Shown: positions 15,011 to 25,184, counted from the stretch's first letter. The stretch: DNA of 64,000 nt from Paracoccus sediminicola (GCF_027912835.1 NZ_CP115768.1:248001-312000); one strand, 5' to 3'. The notes: generated by a model from the sequence alone, not told the origin. Numbers and translations: made by a program.

Positions 15011-18000
15011 GTGAAATTCGACCGCCTCAGACTCAACGGCTTCAAATCTTTCGTCGATCCCACAGACCTGCTGATCCGCGAGGGGCTGACCGGGGTGGTT
15101 GGACCCAATGGATGCGGCAAGTCGAACCTGCTGGAAGCGTTGCGATGGGTCATGGGTGAGAACCGCCCGAGTGCCATGCGCGGCGGCGGAATGGAGGATG
15201 TGATCTTCGCGGGCACCTCGCGGCGCGGTGCGCGGGCGCATGCCGAGGTGACGCTGACCATCGACAACCGCGAAAGGCTCGCCCCCGCAACGGTGAACGA
15301 CGCGGACGGGATCGACATCGTGCGGCGGATCACGCGCGACGCGGGCTCGGCCTACAAGATCAACGGCAAGGAGGCCCGCGCCCGCGATGTGCAGATGCTG
15401 TTTGCGGATGCCTCGACCGGGGCGCATTCACCGGCGCTTGTGCGGCAGGGCCAGATCTCCGAGCTGATCAACGCAAAGCCCAAGGCCCGCAGGCGGATCC
15501 TGGAAGAGGCGGCGGGGATCTCTGGCCTTTACGCGCGCCGCCACGAAGCAGAGCTGAAGCTGAACGGGGCCGAGAACAACCTGACCCGCGTCGACGACAC
15601 GCTGGATCAGCTTGCCACGCAGGCGGCGGCCCTGGCGCGTCAGGCGCGCGCGGCGGCGAAATATCGCGAGATCGGTGCAGCGTTGCGCAAGGCCGAGGGC
15701 GTGTTGCTGTATCGCCGCTGGGCCGAGGCGGATCAGGCCCGCGAAGCCGCGACCGAGGCGCTTCGGGCGGCGGTGACAGCGGCGGCGGAAGCCGAGGCGG
15801 CGGCGAAACGCGCAACGGCGAGCCGCGAAGCCGCCGAGGCCGCATTGCCGCCATTGCGCGAGGAAGAACAGGTCGCGGCGGCGCTGCTGTCGCGCGCGAC
15901 GGTGGACCGCGAAGCGCTCGACGATGCCGAAGCGCGTGCCGCGGCGGCCATCGAAACGCTGCGGGGTCGTGTGGCGCAGCTGGGTAAGGATATCGACCGG
16001 GAGGGCCGGCTGAACAAGGATGCGGCCGAGGTCGTCGAGCGGCTCTCCTGGGAAAAGGGCGAGCTGGACAAGGCCGGGCAAGGGCATGACGACAGGCTCG
16101 ACAGGGCCGCGAAAGCTGCCGACGAGGCCGCCGAGGCCCTGCGCGAGGTCGAGGCGAAGCTGGCCGAGTTGACCGACGAATCGGCGCGGCTCGCTGCGCA
16201 GGCGCAGTCGGCGGAACGGCTGGTCTCGGACCTTACCGCCATGCGCGACCGGGCCGAACGCGCCGCATCCGAGGCCGAAGCGACCGCCGACCGCGCGGAT
16301 GCCGCAGGGGCCGAGGCGGAGGCGTCCTTGAAAACGGCGGAGGCCGCTCAACACTCGGCGGTGCAGCTGGCGGAAAGCGCGGAAAAGGCCCTGGCCGATG
16401 CCGAAACGGATCGTAGCGCAGCCGAAAGCGCCGAGGCCGAGGCCCGCGCCGCACGTGCCGAGATCGAGGGCGAGGCTGGCGCGCTCAGGGCCGAAATGGC
16501 GGCGCTGGAAAAGCTGGTCGCGCGCGGGTCCGGCGACGGCGGAACGCTTCTCGATCAGGTTTCCGTGGCCAAGGGATATGAGGCCGCGCTGGGCGCGGCG
16601 CTTGGGGACGATCTGACCATGGGACCGGCGAGGGACGGCTCGGGCTGGGTCGAGTTGCCCGGCTATGACGAGGGCGCGACGCTGCCCGACGGGACCAAGG
16701 CTCTGGCCGCGCAGGTTTCCGCGCCCGAACTGCTGACGCGACGGCTCTCTCAGATCGGCGTGGCGGATGCCGCGCAGGCCGACGCCATGCAGCCGGCGCT
16801 GCGTCCCGGCCAGTGCCTTGTCTCGCGCGAGGGCGGGCTGTGGCGGTGGGACGGGATGCGGATCATGCCGGGCGAGGCGTCGTCGGGCGCCGCGCGGCAT
16901 CTGGAGCAGGTGAACCGTCTGACCGAGCTGCGCGGCGTGGCGGAAGCAGCATCCGCGCGCGTGGCAGAGGCGGTTTCCGCGCATGACGCCGCGAAGGCCC
17001 GTCTGGCCGAGGTGAACAGTGCCGAAAAGGCCGCCCGCGAGGCGCGGCGCGAGGCCGAGCGCGCGGTCTCCGACGCAGCTCGCACGGCGACCCGTGCGGA
17101 AAGCGATCTGGCGATGGCGCGGTCTCGCGCGGAATCGGCGCGCGCCGAGCTGACCCGTCACCGCGAGGATGCCAGCGATGCCCGTGCCCGTCTGGCCGAG
17201 GCGCAGCGGCAACTGGCCGCGCTGCCGGATCGCGCGGTGGCGGCCGATGCCGTAGAGGCCGCGAAAACCGGCGTCGAGGCGGCACGGATCGCGACGATGA
17301 CACGCCGCAGCGCTCTTGACGAGCTGCGGCGCGAGGGCAATGCCCGCACCCGCCGCCTCCAAGAGATCGCCAAGGAGGACTCGGGCTGGAAACTGCGTCT
17401 TCAGGAGGCCGGAACGCGCGCCGCCGAGCTGAACGGCAGGCTGGAGGCCGCGCAGGCCGAGCTGACCGACGCCGAGAGACAGCCGGCCCTGCTCGCCGAA
17501 AAGCGCGACGCTTTGCAGGCGGTCGAGGCGGGGGCACAAGCCCGGCTGGACAAGGCCCGCATGGCGCTGGCCGAGGGGGACGCGGCGCTGCGGCAGGCGC
17601 AGGTCGAGGAACGCGATGCCGAGCGCCTCGCGTCGGACTCGCGTGAGGCCCGCGCCGCCCGCGAGGCCCGCGCCGAAGCCGCCCGCGACACCGAAGCCGC
17701 CGCCCGCGCGCGGATCCTCGAAGATGCCGAATCGACGCCGCAGCAGCTTCTGGACAGTCTCGGAGAGGCGGACACCGACACGCCCGCCGCCCGGCTCGAG
17801 GATCAGATCGCCCGGCTACGCGCCAGCCGCGACGCGCTCGGCGCCGTCAACCTGCGCGCCGACGAGGACAAGCGCGAGCTGGAAGAGGAACGCGCGAAAC
17901 TGGCCGGTGAGAAAGAGGATCTTGAAGAGGCGATCCGAAAGCTGCGCGCCGGGATCGCCAGCCTGAACCGCGAGGGGCGCGAGCGCTTGCTGGCCGCCTT

Positions 18001-18457
18001 CGACACGGTGAATGGCAACTTCACCACGCTCTTCACCCATCTCTTCGGCGGCGGCGAGGCCAAGCTGGTTCTGGTCGAATCCGACGATCCTCTGGAGGCC
18101 GGGCTGGAGATCATGTGCCAGCCGCCGGGCAAGAAGCTGTCCACGCTGAGCCTGCTTTCGGGCGGCGAACAGACGCTAACGGCCCTGGCGCTGATCTTTG
18201 CGGTGTTCCTCGCCAATCCGGCGCCCATCTGTGTGCTCGACGAGGTGGACGCGCCGCTCGACGACGCCAATGTCAGCCGTTTCTGCGATCTTCTCGATGA
18301 GATGACCCGCCGCACCGAGACACGCTTTCTCATCATCACCCATCATGCGGTTACAATGGCGCGGATGGACCGGCTGTTCGGCGTGACCATGGTCGAGCAG
18401 GGGGTGAGTCAGCTGGTCAGCGTCGATCTGCACCGCGCCGAACAGCTCGTCGCCTGA
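15011..18457 (+). CDS. smc: Chromosome segregation protein SMC
   Basis: A 1148-residue SMC ATPase, which with kleisin ScpA/ScpB compacts and separates chromosomes. The N-terminus carries the Walker A site GPNGCGKSN (residues 31-39). Long Ala/Glu/Arg-rich coiled coils run from about 150 to 500 and 650 to 960, separated by a globular hinge. The C-terminal head has the ABC signature LLSGGEQTLTALAL and Walker B with CVLDEVDAPLDDANV. A GTG start at 15011 gives the usual VKFDRLRLNGFKSF beginning; an ATG at 14960 in frame would add non-conserved residues. scpA and scpB are not in the window. Confidence 0.97.
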   Translation: MKFDRLRLNGFKSFVDPTDLLIREGLTGVVGPNGCGKSNLLEALRWVMGENRPSAMRGGGMEDVIFAGTSRRGARAHAEVTLTIDNRERLAPATVNDADGIDIVRRITRDAGSAYKINGKEARARDVQMLFADASTGAHSPALVRQGQISELINAKPKARRRILEEAAGISGLYARRHEAELKLNGAENNLTRVDDTLDQLATQAAALARQARAAAKYREIGAALRKAEGVLLYRRWAEADQAREAATEALRAAVTAAAEAEAAAKRATASREAAEAALPPLREEEQVAAALLSRATVDREALDDAEARAAAAIETLRGRVAQLGKDIDREGRLNKDAAEVVERLSWEKGELDKAGQGHDDRLDRAAKAADEAAEALREVEAKLAELTDESARLAAQAQSAERLVSDLTAMRDRAERAASEAEATADRADAAGAEAEASLKTAEAAQHSAVQLAESAEKALADAETDRSAAESAEAEARAARAEIEGEAGALRAEMAALEKLVARGSGDGGTLLDQVSVAKGYEAALGAALGDDLTMGPARDGSGWVELPGYDEGATLPDGTKALAAQVSAPELLTRRLSQIGVADAAQADAMQPALRPGQCLVSREGGLWRWDGMRIMPGEASSGAARHLEQVNRLTELRGVAEAASARVAEAVSAHDAAKARLAEVNSAEKAAREARREAERAVSDAARTATRAESDLAMARSRAESARAELTRHREDASDARARLAEAQRQLAALPDRAVAADAVEAAKTGVEAARIATMTRRSALDELRREGNARTRRLQEIAKEDSGWKLRLQEAGTRAAELNGRLEAAQAELTDAERQPALLAEKRDALQAVEAGAQARLDKARMALAEGDAALRQAQVEERDAERLASDSREARAAREARAEAARDTEAAARARILEDAESTPQQLLDSLGEADTDTPAARLEDQIARLRASRDALGAVNLRADEDKRELEEERAKLAGEKEDLEEAIRKLRAGIASLNREGRERLLAAFDTVNGNFTTLFTHLFGGGEAKLVLVESDDPLEAGLEIMCQPPGKKLSTLSLLSGGEQTLTALALIFAVFLANPAPICVLDEVDAPLDDANVSRFCDLLDEMTRRTETRFLIITHHAVTMARMDRLFGVTMVEQGVSQLVSVDLHRAEQLVA

Positions 18458-18507
18458 TCGGTTTGGCCGCCGCATGCGGGCCAATGGGCCCGGCAGCCGC
18501 CGGTTTT

Positions 18508-19683
18508 TTACGCCGCATCCCCATGCATGGACGCGGGTTTCTTCGAAACGAAGTCCACCCGCCAGATCAGCGCCGCGATGCCGATCAGCGCGAAACCCCA
18601 GCTTGGCAGGCCCATCGCCGCCGCGACCAGCGAGACGAGCGCCATGACGGGCAGCGCCAGGCCGCGCGCGCCCAGCCGGTGATGCCGGTCGCGGATCAGC
18701 CAAAGCATGACGAAGGTGATCGCCATCGGCACGCCCATCCACCAGGCAACACTGGCCAGCGTGTTCTCGCTGTGATTCGCGGCCAGATCCAGCTCGGCGG
18801 CGATGCCGGCACCAAGTGCCGCAATGCCACCGAAGATGAAGACATGACCATAACCCCATTTCAACACGGTCCAGAACTCACTGCTGACGAGATGTTCTTC
18901 CTCGCTGAAATACAGCCAGAACATCACGAAAACGACGACCATCGCCGACAGCGCCGTGCCCGCGGCGACGAAATTCGTCTCTTCTCCGAACAGCATGCCG
19001 AAGCCGAGGCTGACCGCCAGCATGATTTCGCCGAGTGAGATGATGGTAAGAAGCCCGTAGCGCTCAATCATGTGGTGACGGTGGAAAGGCGTCATGCGAT
19101 GCGATTCGGCATATACCGGGACTGCGAACTCGATCAGGAAGACGATCACCCCGAAGACGAAGAACAGGGCCGAGCTGGGCGGTACGAGCAGATACATCAG
19201 CACCCAACCAAGCTGCGCCAGAAGAATGCCGATGGCGTAGCGCTGGCAGGTGACGCGATATTCGGGATTGCCGCTTGCCCTCAACCAGAGCGCCGCCATG
19301 CCGAGGCGCATCACGCACCAGCCGACGATCCCCCAGCTCAGGTCGAGCGTCTCGAAGATATAATTTGCGCCCCCCGCGAAGATCAGCTCGCCGGTCATGA
19401 TGACCATCACCAACTAGCGGTAGACCGGGCCGTCATTATCGAACGCGGAGGCGAACCAGGTGAAGTTCATCCACGCCCACCAGATCGCGGTGAACAGGAA
19501 GATGAAGCGCGGCAGCATTTCGGCACCGTGGCCCGCGCTGATCGCGTGATGCAGCCCGGCCGTGACCGAAGCGATTGCGATGACGCTGATCAGATCGAAA
19601 AAGAGTTCGAGCGGTGTCGCCGCGCGCTGCGAATCGTTGGGATCGCGCGCCGGCAGCACCCCGAGTGTCGAAAGAAGAGTCAT
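18508..19683 (-). pseudogene. Low temperature requirement protein A (LtrA) gene interrupted by an in-frame TAG
   Basis: The two pieces read as one LtrA-family membrane protein of about 391 residues. The first (19683 to 19417) holds the family start region TPLELFFDLISVIAIASV and ends DNDGPVYR. A TAG codon sits at 19414-19416 (minus strand), and the same frame continues with LVMVIMTGELIFAGGANYI and many helices to 18508. Family members usually have a hydrophobic residue such as Leu at this position, so TTG to TAG by one base change is the simple explanation. No frameshift is present. TAG is used as an ordinary stop elsewhere in the window. The downstream piece could in principle restart at an internal ATG, but it would lack the first conserved segment. 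Confidence 0.8.
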
Positions 19684-19819
19684 GTCACATCCACCGTTCA
19701 TTCACCTCATGCGCAATTACTACGCCGCAACCGGGGACTAAAGGCAGAAAGCTTCGCCCCGGCTTGCGGCGCTGCAGCATGGTGCCTAGGTCAGGCGGGA
19801 CAAGAGAAGAGGTCTGACC

Positions 19820-20380
19820 ATGAAACTGAATGTCATCATCACCAGCACCCGCCCCGGCCGCAACGGAGAGCCGGTCGGCCAGTGGTTCTTCGATCACGCC
19901 AAGGCCAACCCGGGAAGCTTCGACGAGGTCGTGCTATCCGATCTGGCCGAGCTGCGTCTGCCCCTGCTGGATGAGCCGCACCATCCCCGCGCGAAGAACT
20001 ATACCAAGGGCCACACGAAGAAATGGGCGGAGATCGTCGATGGCTCTGACGCCTTCGTCTTCGTGCTGCCGGAATATAATTATGCGCCGCCGCCCAGCTT
20101 CTATAACGCCGTGGACTATCTCGCTCTGGAGTGGGCCTATAAACCGGCAGGGTTCCTGTCTTATGGCGGGATTTCCGGGGGGATGCGATCGACCCAAGCC
20201 GCGAAGGAGGTGCTGACAACGCTGAAGGTCGTGCCGCTGACCGAACAGGTCGCGGTGCCGATGGTGTTCGAGCATCTGAAAGACGACAAGTTCCACGCCC
20301 CTGACATCGTGAAGGAAAGCGCCGACACGATGATCGCCGAGCTTGGCAGATGGGCCGGGGCGCTGAAAACCCTGCGCTGA
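19820..20380 (+). CDS. NADPH-dependent FMN reductase family protein
   Basis: A 186-residue flavodoxin-fold oxidoreductase of the FMN_red family. The phosphate-binding loop for FMN is ITSTRPGRNGEPVG near the N-terminus, and the flavin-contacting segment is VLPEYNYAPPPSFYNAVDYL in the middle, followed by LSYGGISGGMRS. Such enzymes reduce FMN, quinones or azo compounds using NAD(P)H; the substrate is not determined. A ribosome-binding sequence (AGAAGAGG) precedes the ATG. A hairpin terminator lies 28 bases after the stop, so it is probably monocistronic. Confidence 0.9.
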   Translation: MKLNVIITSTRPGRNGEPVGQWFFDHAKANPGSFDEVVLSDLAELRLPLLDEPHHPRAKNYTKGHTKKWAEIVDGSDAFVFVLPEYNYAPPPSFYNAVDYLALEWAYKPAGFLSYGGISGGMRSTQAAKEVLTTLKVVPLTEQVAVPMVFEHLKDDKFHAPDIVKESADTMIAELGRWAGALKTLR

Positions 20381-20407
20381 ACACGGCGCAGAATGGGCTT
20401 CGACAAG

Positions 20408-20435
20408 CGGGCCGATCCATCCTAGGATCGGCCCG
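20408..20435 (+). terminator. Hairpin terminator after the FMN reductase gene
   Basis: A perfect 11-bp stem (CGGGCCGATCC at 20408-20418 with GGATCGGCCCG at 20425-20435, 6-nt loop), followed by AATTGTG. It lies between the FMN reductase stop and the ridA start, so read-through or attenuation into ridA is possible. Confidence 0.72.
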
Positions 20436-20454
20436 AATTGTGACGGAGCCGCCT

Positions 20455-20910
20455 ATGTCCATTGATGCACGCCTGACCGAACTCGACATCACGCTGCCCG
20501 AGGCGCTGTCGCCCGTGGCGAATTACGTCCCCTATCAGCAGGTCGGCAATCTGCTGTTCATTTCCGGCCAGATTTCCGCCGGGCCGGACGGGCTCATCAC
20601 CGGCAAGCTCGGCGACGGTCTGAGCGTCGAGGACGGCGCGGCGGCGGCGCGGCGCTGCGGTCTGGCGCTGCTGGCACAGGCGCGCGCGGCGCTCGGCTCG
20701 CTGGACAAGGTGGCGCAGGTGGTCAAGCTGACCGCCTTCGTGAACTCGACCCCCGATTTTGGCGATCAGCCCGAGGTGGTGAACGGGTGTTCCGACCTGA
20801 TGGTCGAGGTGTTTGGCGACAAGGGCCGCCATGCCCGCGCCGCCGTTTCGGCGCCGGCGCTGCCGCGTGGCGTCGCCGTGGAAATCGAGGCAATCTTCGA
20901 GGTGGTGTAA
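20455..20910 (+). CDS. RidA family protein (enamine/imine deaminase-like)
   Basis: A 151-residue member of the YjgF/YER057c/RidA family, closest in layout to the longer subgroup with an N-terminal extension. Segments seen are NLLFISGQISAGPDGL, LDKVAQVVKLTAFVNSTPDF and ARAAVSAPALPRGVAVEIEAIFEV. RidA proteins hydrolyse reactive enamine/imine intermediates from PLP enzymes. The conserved Arg that binds substrate carboxylate in archetypal RidA (before SAV) appears as GRHARAAVSA here. ATG at 20455 was chosen because it gives the family N-terminus. Its stop TAA overlaps the next start by one base. Confidence 0.9.
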   Translation: MSIDARLTELDITLPEALSPVANYVPYQQVGNLLFISGQISAGPDGLITGKLGDGLSVEDGAAAARRCGLALLAQARAALGSLDKVAQVVKLTAFVNSTPDFGDQPEVVNGCSDLMVEVFGDKGRHARAAVSAPALPRGVAVEIEAIFEVV

Positions 20911-21656
20911 TGGCCCTTCATTCAGATTTTACCCGTCTGCCCATCGCCCATCGCGGGCTTCATTCAAAGGGTGTGCCCGAAAACTCGCTGGCTGCTTTTC
21001 GCGCCGCGATCGAGGCGGGTTACGGCATCGAGCTGGATATTCAGCCAGCCGCAGACGGCACGCCGATGGTGTTCCATGACTACGATCTGAACCGCATGTG
21101 CGGCGATGAGGGTTTTATCGCCGATATGGACCCCGAGGATCTGGCGGAACTTCGGCTGGATGATGGCGACGAAGCGATTCCGACCCTTGAAGAGACGCTG
21201 CGCGAAGTGGCCGGGCAGGTGCCTCTGCTGATCGAGATCAAGGATCAGGATGGGCGCATGGGCAAGATGATCGGCGAGTTGCAGGACCGTGTCGCGGCCC
21301 TGCTCGAGGGCTATGACGGGCCGGTAGCGGTCATGTCCTTCAACCCCCACGCCGTCAAGGCTCTGGCCGCCGCCGCGCCCGAGGTGACGCGCGGTCTCGT
21401 CGCTTGTGGCTTCGAAAAAGAGAGCTGGCCGATGCTCGACGATGACAGCCGGGCCGAACTGGCCTCGCTCAGCGATTTCGACCGTTCCGGGGCGCAGTTC
21501 CTGTCGCATGACTGGCGCGATCTGGACAATCCCGCCGTTGCCGAGCTGAGCGGTCGTGGCGTCCCGATTCTCTGCTGGACCGTGCGTAGCGCGGAAGAAG
21601 AGAATGAGGCTCGCCGCGTCGCTGCCGGGATAACCTTTGAGGGCTATCGTCCCTGA
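20910..21656 (+). CDS. Glycerophosphodiester phosphodiesterase family protein
   Basis: A 248-residue GDPD-type TIM-barrel hydrolase. The family motifs are present: AHRGLHSKGVPENSLAAF (catalytic His-Arg and the Glu-Asn pair), GIELDIQ (metal-binding Glu and Asp) and MVFHDYDLNRMCG (second His, Asp). A cytoplasmic location is likely because there is no signal peptide. It hydrolyses glycerophosphodiesters to glycerol-3-phosphate and an alcohol. The ATG overlaps the ridA stop by one base, and its own TGA overlaps the zapE start (TGATG), so ridA-GDPD-zapE form a coupled run. Confidence 0.92.
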   Translation: MALHSDFTRLPIAHRGLHSKGVPENSLAAFRAAIEAGYGIELDIQPAADGTPMVFHDYDLNRMCGDEGFIADMDPEDLAELRLDDGDEAIPTLEETLREVAGQVPLLIEIKDQDGRMGKMIGELQDRVAALLEGYDGPVAVMSFNPHAVKALAAAAPEVTRGLVACGFEKESWPMLDDDSRAELASLSDFDRSGAQFLSHDWRDLDNPAVAELSGRGVPILCWTVRSAEEENEARRVAAGITFEGYRP

Positions 21657-22768
21657 TGCCGAGCGTCACCGAGCTTTACGATCAGCAGGTCGCCGATGGC
21701 CGGCTGAAGGACGATGCGGCGCAACGCGATGTGCTGCCGCTGCTCGATGATCTGGTTGCGAAGCTGAAGGACGAGGCGCCGAAGCAAGCGCGCTCTGGCG
21801 GCTGGCGAAGCTGGTTCGGGTCTGGCGAGCCGGACGCCCCTCAGGACGGGACTCGGGGCCTTTATCTCTGGGGCGGCGTCGGGCGCGGCAAGTCCATGCT
21901 GATGGATCTGGTGATGGAAGCCGCGCCGATCAAAGCCAAGCGCCGGGTGCATTTCCATGAATTCATGCAGGAAATCCAGTCCGGGCTGAACGAGGTGCGC
22001 AAGCGCGGCGAAAGCGATGCCATTCGCCCGGTGGCCGAGGGCGTGGCCGATCAGGCGCGGCTTCTCTGCTTCGATGAGATGCAGATTACCGATATTGCCG
22101 ATGCGATGATCGTCGGGCGGCTCTTCCAGGTCCTGTTCGAGCGGGGTGTCTGCATCGTCACCACCTCGAACCGTGTGCCAGAGGATCTTTACAAGAACGG
22201 GCTCAACCGTCAGCGATTCCTGCCCTTCATCGAGCTGATCCGCGAAAGGATGGAGGTCTGCGCGCTCGACAGCGACAACGATCACCGGCAGGGGCGGCAG
22301 CTTGGCGATCAGGTGTGGTTCTCGCCACTTGGCCGGGACACGCGGGCCGAGATCGACGCGCTCTGGACCGAGCTGACGAATAGCGCCGAAACCCCGCCGC
22401 TGCGGCTTGAAGTGCAAGGTCGTCAGGTCGAGATACCGGCGCATCTGGACGGGATGGGCCGGATCGGATTCTGGGATATCTGCGGCCGCGCGCTCGGCGC
22501 TGCGGATTATCTCGCCCTCGCGCAGGCGGTCGATCTGCTGGTGATCGAGGACATACCGCAGCTTTCCTCGGCCAATTTCAATGAAGCCAAGCGTTTCGTC
22601 ACGCTGATCGATGCGCTTTACGAGGCGCGCGTCCGGCTGATCGCGTCGGCGGCGGCGGAGCCCGAGCAGCTTTACCTTGAGGGCGAGGGGAGCTTTGAAT
22701 TCGAGCGGACCGCCTCGCGTCTGCGCGAGATGCAGGATGCCGAGTGGGGCAAGGTCTCAGCCAGCTAA
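21656..22768 (+). CDS. zapE: Cell division protein ZapE (AFG1-like ATPase)
   Basis: A 370-residue AFG1/ZapE-type P-loop ATPase. Walker A is LWGGVGRGKSMLMDL and Walker B is LLCFDEMQITDIADAMIV. The family segment VTTSNRVPEDLYKNGLNRQRFLPFI is clear, and the C-terminal VIEDIPQLSSANFNEAKRF fits well. ZapE associates with FtsZ at the constricting ring in E. coli; mitochondrial AFG1 acts in quality control of membrane proteins. It is the last gene of the coupled run after ridA and the GDPD gene. It converges on folC, with 73 bases between. Confidence 0.93.
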   Translation: MPSVTELYDQQVADGRLKDDAAQRDVLPLLDDLVAKLKDEAPKQARSGGWRSWFGSGEPDAPQDGTRGLYLWGGVGRGKSMLMDLVMEAAPIKAKRRVHFHEFMQEIQSGLNEVRKRGESDAIRPVAEGVADQARLLCFDEMQITDIADAMIVGRLFQVLFERGVCIVTTSNRVPEDLYKNGLNRQRFLPFIELIRERMEVCALDSDNDHRQGRQLGDQVWFSPLGRDTRAEIDALWTELTNSAETPPLRLEVQGRQVEIPAHLDGMGRIGFWDICGRALGAADYLALAQAVDLLVIEDIPQLSSANFNEAKRFVTLIDALYEARVRLIASAAAEPEQLYLEGEGSFEFERTASRLREMQDAEWGKVSAS

Positions 22769-22841
22769 TCCGCGCTGATACCGTCTTTCGCGCCTCGGCG
22801 AAGGGTTTGCGTCCGGCATCGCATTGCGCCGATCATCACGG

Positions 22842-24116
22842 TTAGCCGTTATCGGTCAGCACCCGTCCGGCAAGGTAAAGCGATCCGCAGATCAGGATAC
22901 GGCTGACCGGATTCGCCGAAGCCAGCCGGTCGAGAGCGGTGCCGAGATCCGGCGCGGTCGCCGCCGGAAGCCCGACCTTCGCCGCCAGGCCGGCTGTGGT
23001 CTCGGCGGGAAGCGTATTCGCCTCGCCGGGGATCGATATGGCGGTGAGGCTGTCCGCGACTCTGGCCAGTGGCCGCAGGTATCCGATCACATCCTTGGTG
23101 TTCAGCATCCCGCAAATCAGGTGCACCGGCTTGGGCGGCATCTGCGACAGGGTCGCGGCAATCGCCTCGCCCCCTGCCGGATTATGCCCGCCGTCAAGCC
23201 AAAGCTCGCAACTCTGCGCAGCCGCGGCCTCGACAAGCGGACCCTCCCGAAGGCGCTGCATCCGCGCGGGCCAGCTTGCATTGTTCAGCGCGGCCTCGGC
23301 CTCCGGGGCACCGAAGCCGAGCGCGCGCAGAGCGGCGATGGCGGTTCCGGCATTCTCGATCTGGTGCGGGCCGGGCAAGACGGGGCGGGGCAGATCGATC
23401 AGGCCGCGCTCGTCCTGAAACACCATCCCGTCGCCTTCCGGCCCGGCGTGCCAATGCTGCCCGGCAATCTGCAACGGTGCCGAAAGCCGCGCGGCCTGGC
23501 GTTCGATCACCTCCAGCGCCGGCTCCTGCTGCGGCGCGATAATACCGGTGACACCGCGCTTGAGAATACCGGCTTTCTCGGCGGCGATCTTGGGCAGGGT
23601 ATCACCCAGATACTGCGTGTGATCGATGCTGACCGGGGTGATGACGGTCAGCGCCGGGCGCGCGACGACATTGGTCGCATCCAGCCTCCCGCCGAGCCCG
23701 ACCTCAAGCAGCGTGAAATCGGCGGGGTGCCGGGAAAAGGCGAGGAAGGCTGCGGCCGTGGTCAGCTCGAAAAATGTGATCGGGCGGCCGGCATTGATCT
23801 CTTCGATCTCGGTGAGGATGTTGGACAGGCTTTCCTCGGGGATCAGCGTGCCGCTAAGCCGGATGCGCTCGTGAAACCGCGCGAGATGCGGCGAGGTATA
23901 GGCGTGAACGCGCTGTCCCGCCGATTCCAGACCGGCCCGGATCATCGCCAGTGTCGAGCCCTTGCCGTTCGTGCCGGCGATGTGCACCACCGAAGGCAGC
24001 GTGTCCTGCGGGTCGCCCAGATCGGCCAGAAGACGCCGCATCCGGTCCAGCGACAGATCGATGATCTTTGGATGCAGCCCCATGACGCGCTGCAGGATAA
24101 GGTCAGAGCCGCCCAT
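22842..24116 (-). CDS. folC: Bifunctional folylpolyglutamate synthase/dihydrofolate synthase
   Basis: A 424-residue Mur-ligase-fold enzyme that joins dihydropteroate to glutamate and extends the polyglutamate chain of folates. The P-loop is IAGTNGKGSTLAMIR near residue 45, with YTSPHLARFHERIRL after it and the SIDHTQYLGDTLPKIAAEKAGI segment that follows a Thr/Asn-rich turn. The C-terminal domain contains the substrate motif ELWLDGGHNPAGGEAIA. It lies 30 bases downstream of accD on the same strand, the conserved accD-folC order of many proteobacteria. Confidence 0.95.
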   Translation of the reverse strand: MGGSDLILQRVMGLHPKIIDLSLDRMRRLLADLGDPQDTLPSVVHIAGTNGKGSTLAMIRAGLESAGQRVHAYTSPHLARFHERIRLSGTLIPEESLSNILTEIEEINAGRPITFFELTTAAAFLAFSRHPADFTLLEVGLGGRLDATNVVARPALTVITPVSIDHTQYLGDTLPKIAAEKAGILKRGVTGIIAPQQEPALEVIERQAARLSAPLQIAGQHWHAGPEGDGMVFQDERGLIDLPRPVLPGPHQIENAGTAIAALRALGFGAPEAEAALNNASWPARMQRLREGPLVEAAAAQSCELWLDGGHNPAGGEAIAATLSQMPPKPVHLICGMLNTKDVIGYLRPLARVADSLTAISIPGEANTLPAETTAGLAAKVGLPAATAPDLGTALDRLASANPVSRILICGSLYLAGRVLTDNG

Positions 24117-24146
24117 GTCCGTCGCGCGCCGTCCCGCCTTGCGGGA

Positions 24147-25088
24147 TCAACCCCTCGCCTGGGGTTCGGGGGAGGCCGGCTCGCCAGTGGCCGCGCTTGG
24201 CGGCGTGGCGGGGGCGGGCAGGTCGCCCATCACGGCCGGGGGCTGGTTCATCATCATCCGCAAGATCACGATCAGCTCTTCGCGGAGATCGCCGCGCGGG
24301 GTGACGCGATCCAGCATGCCGTGCTCCAGCAGATATTCGGCCCTCTGGAATCCTTCGGGCAGTTTCTCGCGGATGGTCTGCTCGATCACACGCGGCCCCG
24401 CAAAGCAGATCAGCGCGTTCGGTTCGGCGATCTGCACGTCGCCGAGCATCGCGTATGAGGCAGTGACGCCGCCCGTGGTCGGGTGGGTCAGCACCACCAC
24501 GTAAGGCAGCCCGGCCTCTTTCAGCATTTCGACCGCGACGGTGGTGCGCGGCATCTGCATCAGCGAAAGGATCCCCTCCTGCATCCGCGCCCCGCCGGCA
24601 GCAGAAAACAGCACCAGCGGGCGCCTCGTCTGGACCGCACGTTCTGCCGCAGCGATGATGGCGTTGCCGACATACATCCCCATCGAGCCGCCCATGAACG
24701 AAAAATCCTGCGCTGCGGCGACGATGGGCGTGCGACCCATCTCGCCCTCGGCAACCAGCATCGCCTCTTTCTCGCCGGTGCTTTTCTGGGCGGCGCGCAT
24801 CCGCTCGGGATATTTCTTCTGATCGCGGAATTGCAGCGGGTCGGCGATCGGCTCTGGCACCGTCACCTCCTTGAAGATGCCGTTGTCAAACAGCGCGGCA
24901 AACCGGTCGCGCGGCGAAATCGCCAGATGATGGCCGCAATTGGTGCAGACCTGCAAATTTTCCGCCAGCTCGCGATGGAACAGCATCGTTCCGCATTCGG
25001 GACATTTGGTCCACAGGTTCTCCGGCACTTCCCGCCGTGAAAACAGCGAGTTGATGCGGGGGCGGACGTAATTGGTGATCCAGTTCAT
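24147..25088 (-). CDS. accD: Acetyl-CoA carboxylase carboxyltransferase subunit beta
   Basis: A 313-residue AccD, the zinc-finger subunit of the carboxyltransferase that transfers the biotin-bound carboxyl group to acetyl-CoA. The four zinc cysteines are at residues 29, 32, 48 and 51 (CPEC and CTNC). The crotonase-fold oxyanion segments are [12 protein letters not shown] and [22 protein letters not shown] at 25088 is the family start ([16 protein letters not shown]); the frame is open far upstream but only as antisense to the cls gene. The Pro/Ala-rich end is non-conserved. folC follows at 30 bases. Confidence 0.97.
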   Translation of the reverse strand: MNWITNYVRPRINSLFSRREVPENLWTKCPECGTMLFHRELAENLQVCTNCGHHLAISPRDRFAALFDNGIFKEVTVPEPIADPLQFRDQKKYPERMRAAQKSTGEKEAMLVAEGEMGRTPIVAAAQDFSFMGGSMGMYVGNAIIAAAERAVQTRRPLVLFSAAGGARMQEGILSLMQMPRTTVAVEMLKEAGLPYVVVLTHPTTGGVTASYAMLGDVQIAEPNALICFAGPRVIEQTIREKLPEGFQRAEYLLEHGMLDRVTPRGDLREELIVILRMMMNQPPAVMGDLPAPATPPSAATGEPASPEPQARG

Positions 25089-25184
25089 CTGCTGCTGCTC
25101 CTGACCGCGGTCGCGGCACAGATAGGCCGTGCGCTGCCGAATTGCAATTGCGAGCGGACAGCGCGCGTAGTTTGATGCCGCTTC

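Noticed and set aside
15428..17539. A 703-codon minus-strand frame inside smc
   Set aside because: It is antisense to the smc coiled coils and is explained by their biased codon use.
19414..19416. The LtrA TAG as a pyrrolysine or programmed read-through codon
   Set aside because: TAG is used as a normal stop by other genes here, no recoding signal is visible, and a single TTG to TAG change explains it.
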